A stretch of 64,000 nucleotides of DNA. Source: Stenotrophomonas africana (GTDB lineage Bacteria; Pseudomonadota; Gammaproteobacteria; Xanthomonadales; Xanthomonadaceae). The first letter of the stretch is position 1, and each line of letters opens with the position of its first letter. The DNA lies in the NCBI RefSeq assembly GCF_013004645.1, contig NZ_JABEME010000004.1, positions 310,001 to 374,000 on the forward strand, given 5' to 3'. The translations under genes and the position numbers were made by a program. The notes under the pieces were generated by a model that was not told the origin of the DNA, ran no database searches, and saw only the letters and a list, made by a program, of their open reading frames with translations. This document shows positions 11,101 through 21,201 of this stretch, piece after piece.

Positions 11101-11321
11101 CAGGCGGGTTCGGCGCATTCAGCATGCTTGACGCGCGTCAAGGCCGGTTCGAGGTCACGGTTTTGTGAACCTGTTGGATCGGAAGCCTGAATTTAACGCA
11201 GTTTTAACAACAATCTAACGACAGGCCCCCGGATGGCAGCTAGGATGCGACCCGGCCCCCGAAATGTTTCACGCCGTGGTGACACGCGCGACGGGGAGCG
11301 GAGCCGGATGCTCCGTTGTCG
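11101..11321. other. Intergenic region between convergent lpxC and dciA
   Basis: The space between the two convergent stop codons is 282 bases, unusually long for this chromosome; this entry covers the part after the lpxC terminator. It contains a perfect 16-bp palindrome (11127-11142, CTTGACGCGCGTCAAG) and an AT-rich patch with three TTTAAC/TCTAAC units exactly 11 bases apart (11192, 11203, 11214), followed by TAGGAT at 11241 that could be a -10 box. I find no convincing protein gene. A small RNA promoter is possible. Confidence 0.45.
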
Positions 11322-11771
11322 TCAGGACCGATTCTTCGGCTTCGAAGGAACGTCCTGCAGGCAAGCCAAGGCGTCGCGTAGCCCTTTGTGCGTGGCGGCT
11401 GAAACTGCGTGGGGTCCATTCCGGTTGTCGAGCGCTGGGGAGCGCGTGGGAGTGGGAGACGCAGTCTTGATGGTCACCCTGGTGGCCTTCAGCCCGATGG
11501 AACGGGCCGCGTCGAGCAACTGGGCTTCGGCAAGCCGCAACTTGGCATGCCAGACCGGGGACTCGACGAGAAAAACGAGGTGTTCCCCGTCCACATTGGC
11601 CAGCCGGCAACGGCTGCGCAGAGGTGGCGGCAACTGGGGGCGCAACTGACGGTCCAGCGCGTCGAGCCACAAGGCACGCCGCAGCGGGTTCCCGCTTTTG
11701 TCCGCCATCACCGCATCCAGCGCCGGCTTCGGCACTGACGCGGGGCGAACGCTGGATTTCGGCTCAGACAT
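11322..11771 (-). CDS. dciA: DciA-family (DUF721) replicative helicase loader
   Basis: A 149-residue DUF721 protein. DciA is the ancestral bacterial partner that loads the DnaB helicase where DnaC is absent. The conserved part is the middle, about 30-115: PLRRALWLDALDRQLRPQLP, then the strand LVFLVESPVWHAKLRLAEAQ, which is the typical DUF721 core. The tail is polar and likely disordered. It is transcribed opposite to lpxC and divergently from the M23 peptidase, with only 12 bases between the two start codons, so the two promoters must overlap each other's 5' ends. Confidence 0.85.
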   Translation of the reverse strand: MSEPKSSVRPASVPKPALDAVMADKSGNPLRRALWLDALDRQLRPQLPPPLRSRCRLANVDGEHLVFLVESPVWHAKLRLAEAQLLDAARSIGLKATRVTIKTASPTPTRSPALDNRNGPHAVSAATHKGLRDALACLQDVPSKPKNRS

Positions 11772-11783
11772 GAAAACTCACTG

Positions 11784-12740
11784 ATGGCATTCAAAAAGAT
11801 CGTAATCAAAACGCGTGAAGGACAGGCCAAGGCGTCGCCCATCGCGCGTTTGCGGTTCTATTTCGAGGACCGCCCCCGCGCCCTGCTGGGCAGCGTGCTC
11901 GGGGTAGGCTGCATTATCGGCCTTGCTGGCGGCATTGGCGCCAGCGCGCTGAATGATTCCCGGCTGCAGGCCAAGGTCGAGCGCCAGGATGCGGAGCTGG
12001 CCAAGGTCAAGCGCGATGCGCAGACCCAGGTCAACGCGCTGGCGGCCCGCCTCGGCGAGCTGCAGGCCCAGGCCACCCGCCTCAACGCCCTCGGCGAACG
12101 GCTGACCCAGATGGGCAAGCTGGAAGACGGCGAGTTCGACTTCAACGAGACCCCCGGTCTCGGTGACGGTGACGCCGGCGGCCCGACCAGCGACATCCCG
12201 GTCAAGGACGTCAACGCCGACTTACAGGTGCTGGAGCAGCGCTTCGCTGCTTCAGGCCGCCAGCTGTCGGTAATGGAATCGCTGATGTTCGACCACCAGC
12301 TGCAGCAGAACGCCGTGCCCTCGCGCATGCCGATCCGCAACAGCTATGTGACCTCCGGCTTCGGCACCCGTGCCGACCCGTTCGGCCGCGGTGCCGCCAC
12401 CCACAAGGGCATGGACTTCCACGCCAAGGTCGGTGACCCGGTGATGGCCGTGGCCGAGGGTGTGGTCAGCTTTGCCGGTGTGAAGGGCGGCTACGGCAAC
12501 GTGGTCGATGTCGACCACGGTAATGGCTACGTCACCCGCTACGCGCACAATTCGCGCCTGGTGGTGAAGGTCGGCGACCTGGTCCGTGCCGGGCAGGAAG
12601 TGGCCAAGGCCGGTTCCACCGGTCGTTCGACCGGTGCCCACGTGCACTTCGAGGTGTGGGAGAACGGCAACGTGGTCAACCCGCGCAAGTTCCTCGGCGA
12701 CGGCGGCAACACGCCGGTCGGCCGCGTCAGCCGCGGCTGA
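11784..12740 (+). CDS. M23-family (LytM) peptidoglycan endopeptidase, membrane-anchored
   Basis: A 318-residue envelope protein with one membrane segment (about 34-55), a periplasmic coiled coil (about 57-115) and a C-terminal LytM/M23 zinc peptidase domain (about 185-310). Metal ligands are visible: His207 and Asp211 in THKGMDFH, and the HVH motif near 286-288. The active site therefore looks intact, unlike degenerate EnvC-type LytM proteins. It sits where secM is found in Escherichia coli, upstream of secA. A cell-wall hydrolase role in growth or division is inferred from the domain. Confidence 0.9.
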   Translation: MAFKKIVIKTREGQAKASPIARLRFYFEDRPRALLGSVLGVGCIIGLAGGIGASALNDSRLQAKVERQDAELAKVKRDAQTQVNALAARLGELQAQATRLNALGERLTQMGKLEDGEFDFNETPGLGDGDAGGPTSDIPVKDVNADLQVLEQRFAASGRQLSVMESLMFDHQLQQNAVPSRMPIRNSYVTSGFGTRADPFGRGAATHKGMDFHAKVGDPVMAVAEGVVSFAGVKGGYGNVVDVDHGNGYVTRYAHNSRLVVKVGDLVRAGQEVAKAGSTGRSTGAHVHFEVWENGNVVNPRKFLGDGGNTPVGRVSRG

Positions 12741-12749
12741 TCCGTTCTG

Positions 12750-12819
12750 GTAGTGCCGGCCGCTGGCCGGCAATTCCTTGAGGTTGCCGAACGAGGCTCC
12801 GGCCAGCGGCCGGCACTAC
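12750..12819. repeat. SMAG palindrome pair (GTAG ends outward)
   Basis: Two arms of 21 bases (12750-12770 and 12799-12819) form a perfect inverted repeat, and each arm is itself a hairpin (TGCCGGCC-GCT-GGCCGGCA). The outer ends read GTAG and CTAC. This matches the S. maltophilia SMAG elements, a REP-like family marked by a terminal GTAG. It lies between the M23 peptidase and secA. Confidence 0.85.
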
Positions 12820-12963
12820 CCCTCGGGGTTGAAACCTCAGCGGGCCGTCCCAAGCTACAATGGGTGTTGCCATCGACAGGGCGCCAGGCGCCCTGTTTCG
12901 TTTGCGGCGGACGGATCCCAAGGGGGAGGCCGGGCGTCGTGTCCATCCAACCCGGTTCCTTCA

Positions 12964-15696
<2,733 letters not shown>

Positions 15697-15704
15697 CCCC
15701 GAAG

Positions 15705-15731
15705 AGCCCCGCGAAAGCGGGGCTTTTCGTT
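15705..15731 (+). terminator. Intrinsic terminator of secA
   Basis: The 8-bp stem AGCCCCGC / GCGGGGCT with a GAAA loop (15705-15724) is followed by TTTCGTTT, 9 bases after the secA stop. Confidence 0.9.
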
Positions 15732-15797
15732 TATGGCGGCGGAGCTGCACCGGATCCGTGATTGCGCCAGTCGCCCTGTTCTGGGCATTCTTCCCCC

Positions 15798-16754
15798 ATG
15801 CCTTCCCCCACCCGATCGATCCACGTTGTGGCCGCCGTCATCACCGACGCCCGTGGCCGCGTGCTGCTCAACCGCCGTACCGAGAACCGCGACATGGCCG
15901 GCCTGTGGGAATTCCCCGGCGGCAAGCGTGAATCCGGCGAGACCTCCGAACAGGCGCTCGTGCGTGAGCTGCGCGAGGAACTGGGCATCGAGGCCGATGT
16001 CGGCGAGTGGCTGATGGATGTGCCGCAGCGCTATCCGGACAAGCATCTGACCCTGGAAGTGCGCCACGTGCGCAGCTGGAAGGGGACACCGCGTGGGCGG
16101 GAGGGCCAGGCAATCACCTGGGTGGCGCCGGACAAGCTGGGCCGCTATTCAATGCCACCGGCAGACCTGCCGGTGGTGGCCGCCCTGCGCCAGCCTGACA
16201 GCTACCTGATCACCCCGGCGCCAGCGGATGATGAGGGCGGCTTGCAGCATTGGCATGAACAGCTGCAGCGCGCTGTGGCCGCGGGCCAGCAGCGCATCCA
16301 GCTGCGCTTGCCGACGGCGCATCCGCAACGGCAGGCGATGGTCGAACAGGCCGTGCGCGCGCATCGTCGCAGCGGGGTGCAGTGGTTGCTCAACCGCGAT
16401 ATCGAGCTGGCGCGCGCATTGGGCGTGGGCGTGCATCTGGGCAGCGAACAGCTGCCGGAGCTGTCGCAGCGTCCGCTGCCCGAAGGCCAGCTGGTGGCCG
16501 CCTCCTGCCACGACCTGCAGCAGCTGAAGGCCGCACAGCAGTTGGGCTGCGACTTCGCCGTGCTGGGTCCGGTGCAGGCCACGGCCAGCCATCCGGATGC
16601 GGTGCCGCTGGGCTGGGATGCCTTCGCCGAGCTGCGTGCGCAGGTGTCACTGCCGATCTACGCGCTGGGTGGCATGGGCAGTGGCCACATTAGTGAGGCG
16701 CGTCGCCATGGTGGGCAGGGCATCGCCGCCATTCGCGCGCTGTGGCCGGCGTGA
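15798..16754 (+). CDS. Nudix hydrolase (MutT) fused to ThiE-like domain
   Basis: A 318-residue two-domain protein. The N-terminal half (about 1-135) is a Nudix hydrolase of MutT type, with the Nudix box beginning GGKRESGE near 41 and its REL-x-EEL core near 57-62; MutT removes 8-oxo-dGTP from the nucleotide pool. The C-terminal half (about 165-318) resembles thiamine phosphate synthase ThiE, with GVHLGSEQL, FAVLGPVQATASHP and YALGGMG. Such MutT-ThiE fusions are known in Pseudomonas and xanthomonads; the ThiE part is thought not to be the cell's main thiamine synthase. The gene follows the secA terminator. Confidence 0.9.
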   Translation: MPSPTRSIHVVAAVITDARGRVLLNRRTENRDMAGLWEFPGGKRESGETSEQALVRELREELGIEADVGEWLMDVPQRYPDKHLTLEVRHVRSWKGTPRGREGQAITWVAPDKLGRYSMPPADLPVVAALRQPDSYLITPAPADDEGGLQHWHEQLQRAVAAGQQRIQLRLPTAHPQRQAMVEQAVRAHRRSGVQWLLNRDIELARALGVGVHLGSEQLPELSQRPLPEGQLVAASCHDLQQLKAAQQLGCDFAVLGPVQATASHPDAVPLGWDAFAELRAQVSLPIYALGGMGSGHISEARRHGGQGIAAIRALWPA

Positions 16755-16758
16755 TGTC

Positions 16759-16793
16759 AGGGTCAGATCATCGCAACGCGGGGCTCTGACCCT
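16759..16793. repeat. REP-like palindrome, GGGTCAGA family, copy 1
   Basis: A 35-bp imperfect palindrome with perfect 9-base ends AGGGTCAGA / TCTGACCCT. It lies 4 bases after the mutT-thiE stop and 5 bases before the convergent gene's stop. Copies 2-4 are at 16925, 26083 and 26178. It is a different family from SMAG because it has no GTAG end. Confidence 0.75.
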
Positions 16794-16798
16794 ACCGA

Positions 16799-17383
16799 TC
16801 ACAACGTGATCCAGAAACACCCGTACTGCCGCCGCAATCCCAGCACCGTCGAAGCGCGCGCTGCGCTGCCCGGCAACGTCTGCTCCAGGCGGAGTCCGAC
16901 CGGATGGCGAACGGCCGGCGGCTCAGGGTCGGATCCCTGCGCAGCAGGGCTCTGACCCTCCTCCTGCGATTGCGGCAGCGCCTGCGAGGGGTACACCGGC
17001 ACTACGTCCACCCATGGCCGCCGCGCCAACGATTCCAACTGGCCGAGGATGCGCTGCGCGCCCGCATCGGAGACCGCGCCCCACAGGTACAGCGAGGACA
17101 GTCGGTTCACATCGTTGCTGACGATGCCGACGCGCAGCGCATCCACCAGTTCGCTGAGTCGCCGCGGGCAGCGTGCCCCCAGGGTGTCGCGCTGCAGGGT
17201 ATTGCCGGTGGGCGCAGGCGGTGGCAGCCGCGACTGCGCACCCAGGCTGTCGCAGGGACGATCGGTATACACGCTCTGGCCCCGCGCATCGGTGCAGCGG
17301 TTCAGGCGCGTGGACTGTGCGTGGGCGACGCTCGACAGCACGCACAGCGGCAGCAGCAACAGCAGGAAGGAAAGCCGGGTCAT
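16799..17383 (-). CDS. Secreted DUF4124-like protein
   Basis: A 194-residue protein with a clear signal peptide (about 1-22, a Leu-rich core ending VAHAQS), then a short Cys-paired DUF4124-like segment (RCTDARGQSVYTDRPCDSLG, about 28-47). The function is unknown; DUF4124 proteins are small periplasmic proteins. Residues about 142-153 are encoded by a 35-bp palindrome that also occurs between genes, so that segment (EGQSPAAQGSDP) is probably a repeat insertion kept in frame. The gene is convergent with mutT-thiE and followed on the same strand by no further gene. Confidence 0.7.
   Translation of the reverse strand: MTRLSFLLLLLPLCVLSSVAHAQSTRLNRCTDARGQSVYTDRPCDSLGAQSRLPPPAPTGNTLQRDTLGARCPRRLSELVDALRVGIVSNDVNRLSSLYLWGAVSDAGAQRILGQLESLARRPWVDVVPVYPSQALPQSQEEGQSPAAQGSDPEPPAVRHPVGLRLEQTLPGSAARASTVLGLRRQYGCFWITL
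16925..16959. repeat. REP-like palindrome, GGGTCAGA family, copy 2, inside a CDS
   Basis: A 35-bp palindrome beginning AGGGTCGGATCCCTG and ending CAGGGCTCTGACCCT, wholly inside the DUF4124-like gene. It has the same length and ends as copy 1, 166 bases away. Confidence 0.8.
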
Positions 17384-17423
17384 CCCCGCAGGGTAGCGCC
17401 GATCACGCTTGCGCGCCGTGTTC

Positions 17424-18251
17424 TCAGCCCTGCAGCAGCTTCAGGACCGAGGTGGTCGGCTTGGCCAGGTTCAGGGTGTAGAAGTGCAGGCCGGGTGCGC
17501 CGCCCTCGATCAGGCGCTGGCACAGCCGGGCCACCACTTCGGTGCCGAATGCACGCACCGACTCCGCATCATCGCCGTAGGCCTGCATCTTGCGGCTGAT
17601 CCAGCGCGGAATCTCCGCACCACACTGTTCGGAGAAGCGGCGCAGCTGGCTGAAATTGGCGATCGGCATGATGCCCGGGGTGATCGGCACCTGTACACCC
17701 AGCCGCCGCACTTCATCGACGAAGTGGAAGTAGGCATCCGGGTTGAAGAAGTACTGGGTGATCGCCGCATCGGCACCGGCATCGATCTTGGCCTTGAAGT
17801 GCTTCAGGTCGGCCAGTGCGTCAGCGGCCTGCGGATGCGTTTCGGGGTACGCGCCCACTTCGATGTGGAACGCATCGCCGTGCTCGGCACGGATGAAGTC
17901 GATCAGTTCGGCGGCGTAGCGCATGTCGCCGGGAAAACCCATGCCCGACGGTAGATCGCCGCGCAGCGCGACCAGGCGGCGGCAACCGATGGCGCGGTAC
18001 AGCTTGAGCAGCTCGCGGATTTCCTGACGGGTGCCGCCGACGCAGGACAGGTGCGGTGCTGCATCGAATCCATGGTGCTGGTTGAGGTGGCGCACGGTTT
18101 CGGAGGTATAGCTCAGGGTCGAGCCACCGGCACCGAAGGTACACGACACGTACTGGGGATCGTAGTCCTTCAGCTTTGCCGCGGCGCGGTCCAGCTGGCT
18201 GCGCTGTTCGTCGGTCTTGGGCGGATAGAACTCGAAGCTGATGGCGGTCAT
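17424..18251 (-). CDS. metF: Methylenetetrahydrofolate reductase
   Basis: FAD enzyme that reduces 5,10-methylene-THF to 5-methyl-THF, the methyl donor for methionine synthase. It has 275 residues, the usual bacterial length for a single TIM-barrel domain. Visible features are the N-terminal SFEFYPPKTDEQ with the conserved Glu, CTFGAGGST (folate and flavin site), LVALRGDLP and AGADAAITQYFFN. It is transcribed away from the alpha/beta hydrolase gene across a 203-base gap. ahcY and metK lie downstream in the window on the same strand. Confidence 0.96.
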   Translation of the reverse strand: MTAISFEFYPPKTDEQRSQLDRAAAKLKDYDPQYVSCTFGAGGSTLSYTSETVRHLNQHHGFDAAPHLSCVGGTRQEIRELLKLYRAIGCRRLVALRGDLPSGMGFPGDMRYAAELIDFIRAEHGDAFHIEVGAYPETHPQAADALADLKHFKAKIDAGADAAITQYFFNPDAYFHFVDEVRRLGVQVPITPGIMPIANFSQLRRFSEQCGAEIPRWISRKMQAYGDDAESVRAFGTEVVARLCQRLIEGGAPGLHFYTLNLAKPTTSVLKLLQG

Positions 18252-18454
18252 GGCACGGGCGGCAGCGGCGGGTGCGGATCAGTATATCGCTTCATCAAGA
18301 TGGATGTTGGTTGACTGCGCGGAAAGGCACCGTCCGTCGCCTGCGACCGTTTGCCCCGGTCTCCGGCCGCTGCTCCGAAATCGCAACCCGGATGCCGCGG
18401 CCGGCGGCACGCTGATCCCATCCCGGCAACACCCACCCGATGAAGGAGCTGACG

Positions 18455-19381
18455 ATGAAGATCTTCCTGGCACTCTGGTACGCAATGAAGGCCCTGGCCC
18501 GGCTGGCCATGATCGGCATGGCAATGGCCGTACTCGGCTCCGGCTCGGCGCATGCCGCCGGCGCCCTGGCTGCGGGCAAGGTGCAGGTCGAGGTGGTCGG
18601 CAAGGGGCGCCCGCTGCTGATGATCCCCGGCCTGAACAGCAGCGCCGAGGTCTGGCACGAGACCTGCCTGGCCCTGAAGGATGTGCAGTGCCATCTGGTG
18701 CAGCTGCCCGGCTTTGCCGGCGCCGCAGCCGCTGATCCACGCCCGGCCGGGTTCCTGCCGGCGATGCGTGGGCAGCTGCTGGCTTACCTGCATGACCAGC
18801 ACCTGGGCCCGGTGGTGGTGATCGGCCACAGCCTGGGTGGCCTGCTGGGCCTGCAGATGGCGCAGGCCGAGCCGAGGGCGGTCAGCGCACTGGTGGTGGT
18901 CGATGCACTGCCGTTCCTGCCGGCGGCGCGTGACCCGAACGCCACCGCAGACAGCGTGCGGCCAATGGCCGACCAGCTGCGCAAGGGCATGCTGGCTGCC
19001 GACGCCGCGCAATGGCAGGCGCAGTTGAAAGCCGGCCTGCCGGGCATGACCCGCGATCCGCAGCGGCAGGCCGAACTGGGGCGCTGGGGCGAAGCGAGCG
19101 ACCGCCAGACCACGGCTGACGCCATGCATGCGGTGATGACCACCGACCTGCGCGACAGCATCGCCTCGATCACCGCACCGACGCTGGTGCTGGGCAGCTG
19201 GGCCGGCTACCAGCCGATGGGTGGCACCGAGGACAGCACGCGTGCGGTGTTCCAGGCGCAGTACGCGAAGCTTCAGGGCGTGCAGATCGCGATGAGCGCG
19301 CAGGGCTTCCACTTCCTGATGTGGGATGATCCGCGCTGGCTGCAGGAGCAACTGCGGCATTTCCTGGCCGCGCACCCCTGA
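18455..19381 (+). CDS. Secreted alpha/beta hydrolase
   Basis: A 308-residue alpha/beta hydrolase with an N-terminal signal or anchor (about 8-30, ending AHAAG). The nucleophile elbow GHSLGG is at about 124-129, an acid is likely near residue 246, and the family His is in GFHFLMWDD near the C terminus. The substrate cannot be told from sequence. I chose ATG 18455 because AAGGAG lies 6 bases upstream; another ATG 15 bases earlier overlaps that ribosome site. It is followed closely by a histidine kinase gene (36 bases), so the three genes 18455-21195 may be one operon. Confidence 0.85.
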   Translation: MKIFLALWYAMKALARLAMIGMAMAVLGSGSAHAAGALAAGKVQVEVVGKGRPLLMIPGLNSSAEVWHETCLALKDVQCHLVQLPGFAGAAAADPRPAGFLPAMRGQLLAYLHDQHLGPVVVIGHSLGGLLGLQMAQAEPRAVSALVVVDALPFLPAARDPNATADSVRPMADQLRKGMLAADAAQWQAQLKAGLPGMTRDPQRQAELGRWGEASDRQTTADAMHAVMTTDLRDSIASITAPTLVLGSWAGYQPMGGTEDSTRAVFQAQYAKLQGVQIAMSAQGFHFLMWDDPRWLQEQLRHFLAAHP

Positions 19382-19417
19382 CCGTTGTCCGCCCTCCTGC
19401 CACCGCCGAGAGCCCGC

Positions 19418-20467
19418 ATGGACGCCACCACGTCATCCCGCCGCTTCTGGATGCTCAACGCGCTGGCATGGGCCGGCTATGCGATCTATGGGCTGTGGGC
19501 CGGCATGCGGATCGGCGGCGGCGTGATGTTCAGTGGCATCGTGTTGATCACTGTCAGCGTGGCAGCCTCTCTGTGGTTGTGCAGTGGCGCGCTGCGCATG
19601 GTTGCACTTCGCCAGCGCTGGTGGGAGGGGAGCCTGGCCAGCCTGGTGCTGAAACTGGCCGCCGGTGTGGTGCTCGGGGCCAGCGTCGCACAGGCGGTAA
19701 CTGCCGCGTTGTTGCTGCCGGCGCTGGCATTGGGTTGGGTGCACCTGCCTGGCGGCCATGCGGATTACCAGTGGTCTTCGCTGCTGGTGTACTGGATGAA
19801 CACCGCGCTGTTCCTGCTGATGTGGACGGGCCTGTGGGCAGGCCTGCACGGCTTGCGGCGGGCACGCCACAGTGAGCTGGCGCGCCTGCGCGCCGAGGCC
19901 GAACGCAGCGCCCTGGAGCGTGATGCCCTGCGTGCGCGGCTCAATCCACATTTCATGTTCAATGCGCTGAACAACCTGCGCGCGTTGATCCTGGAAGACC
20001 CCGAGCGGGCCCGCGACATGGTCACCCGCCTGTCGCGTACGCTGCGCCAGGCGCTGGCGCATAACCGCAGCGAGCAGGTCACGCTGGCCGAGGAACTGGC
20101 GGTGGTCGACGATTACCTGGCCATCGAGGCGATCCACTTCGAGCAGCGCCTTCAGGTCGGCCAGCACATCGCCGCCGAAGCCATGCAGGCACAGTTGCCG
20201 GCGATGGCGCTGCAGTTGCTGGTGGAAAATGCGATCAAGCACGGTATCGCCAGCCGGCCCGGCGGTGGCCGGATGGAGATTCGAGCGACATTGGACGACG
20301 ATGTGCTGCGCCTGCAGGTGGACAACCCGCTGGGCGGCGCCAGCGAGCCCACCCACGGGCATGGCGTCGGCCTGGCCTACCTGCGTGCGCAGCTGGGTTC
20401 ACGCGGGCGTTTCACCTTGCAGCCGGTCGGCGACCGCATGCAGGCCCTGCTGGAGATTCCACAATGA
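19418..20467 (+). CDS. LytS/YpdA-type sensor histidine kinase
   Basis: A 349-residue membrane histidine kinase of the His_kinase family paired with LytTR regulators. Four hydrophobic segments fill about residues 8-145. The phosphoacceptor His (about 177) is in LNPHFMFNALNNLRAL, and the ATP-binding domain carries LVENAIKHGI and a terminal HGVGLAYLRAQL. ATG 19418 is preferred; a TTG in the same frame at 19385 would add 11 residues. The stop overlaps the response regulator start (ATGA), which makes a tightly coupled two-component pair. The signal is unknown. Confidence 0.9.
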   Translation: MDATTSSRRFWMLNALAWAGYAIYGLWAGMRIGGGVMFSGIVLITVSVAASLWLCSGALRMVALRQRWWEGSLASLVLKLAAGVVLGASVAQAVTAALLLPALALGWVHLPGGHADYQWSSLLVYWMNTALFLLMWTGLWAGLHGLRRARHSELARLRAEAERSALERDALRARLNPHFMFNALNNLRALILEDPERARDMVTRLSRTLRQALAHNRSEQVTLAEELAVVDDYLAIEAIHFEQRLQVGQHIAAEAMQAQLPAMALQLLVENAIKHGIASRPGGGRMEIRATLDDDVLRLQVDNPLGGASEPTHGHGVGLAYLRAQLGSRGRFTLQPVGDRMQALLEIPQ

Positions 20468-21195
20468 GTGCCATGCTGCGTGTATTGATCGTTGATGATG
20501 CGCGGCTGGCGCGGCAGGAGCTGCGTACGCTGTTGTCGGCGCTGCCCTGGGTGCAGTGCGTGGGCGAAGCCGACGATGTACCCGCTGCACGCGAGGCGAT
20601 CGCCACACTGGCGCCGGACCTGGTGCTGCTGGATGTGCAGATGCCCTCGGGCAGTGGCTTCGATGTGCTGGACGGTCTGGAGACAGTGCCGGCGGTGGTG
20701 TTCGTCACCGCCTACGACACCTATGCGGTGCGTGCGTTCCAGACCAACGCGCTGGACTATCTGGTGAAGCCGGTGGAAGCGCCGCGGCTGCTGGAGGCGC
20801 TCGAGCGGGCGCGCCAGCGCGACGTGGCTTCGGCCGGGGCGCCGGAGTCGCGTGGCACACTGGGTGGGCAGGATCAGGTGTTCGTGCGCGAGGGCGATCG
20901 TTGCTGGTTCGTGGCGGTTTCCGAGATCCGCCGGCTGGTGGTGGATGGCAACTACACCCGGCTGTGGTTCCGTGACCAGAACGCCTTGCTGACCCGCAGC
21001 CTGAGCGCGCTGGAAGCACGCCTGCCGCAGGATCTGTTCTTCCGTGCCAACCGCAACACCCTGGTCAACCTGCGCCGCATTCGTGGCGTGACGCCCAGCA
21101 TCGCAGACGGCTACGACCTGTCGCTGGATGATGGAAGCGAGGTGGAAGTGTCGCGGCGGCAGGCACGTGAACTGCGCGAGCGGATGGCGTTGTAG
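20464..21195 (+). CDS. LytTR-family response regulator
   Basis: A 243-residue response regulator. The receiver domain (about 5-120) has the DD pair in LIVDDAR and the phosphoacceptor Asp near 57 in LLDVQMPSG. A LytTR DNA-binding domain occupies about 140-240, with FFRANRNTLVNLRRIRG. It is the partner of the kinase that ends on its start codon. LytTR regulators of this AlgR/LytR/YpdB class bind pairs of short imperfect direct repeats; I could not identify its target sites. It ends 7 bases before the convergent amidohydrolase. Confidence 0.92.
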   Translation: MSAMLRVLIVDDARLARQELRTLLSALPWVQCVGEADDVPAAREAIATLAPDLVLLDVQMPSGSGFDVLDGLETVPAVVFVTAYDTYAVRAFQTNALDYLVKPVEAPRLLEALERARQRDVASAGAPESRGTLGGQDQVFVREGDRCWFVAVSEIRRLVVDGNYTRLWFRDQNALLTRSLSALEARLPQDLFFRANRNTLVNLRRIRGVTPSIADGYDLSLDDGSEVEVSRRQARELRERMAL

Positions 21196-21201
21196 CTGCC
21201 G

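Noticed and set aside
11233..11649. Possible 138-codon gene on the + strand opposite dciA
   Set aside because: It has no recognisable domain and mirrors the dciA frame; dciA has the conserved family sequence.
12741..12963. secM-like arrest gene before secA
   Set aside because: The gap holds a SMAG pair and no open frame with a signal peptide; the M23 peptidase takes the position instead.
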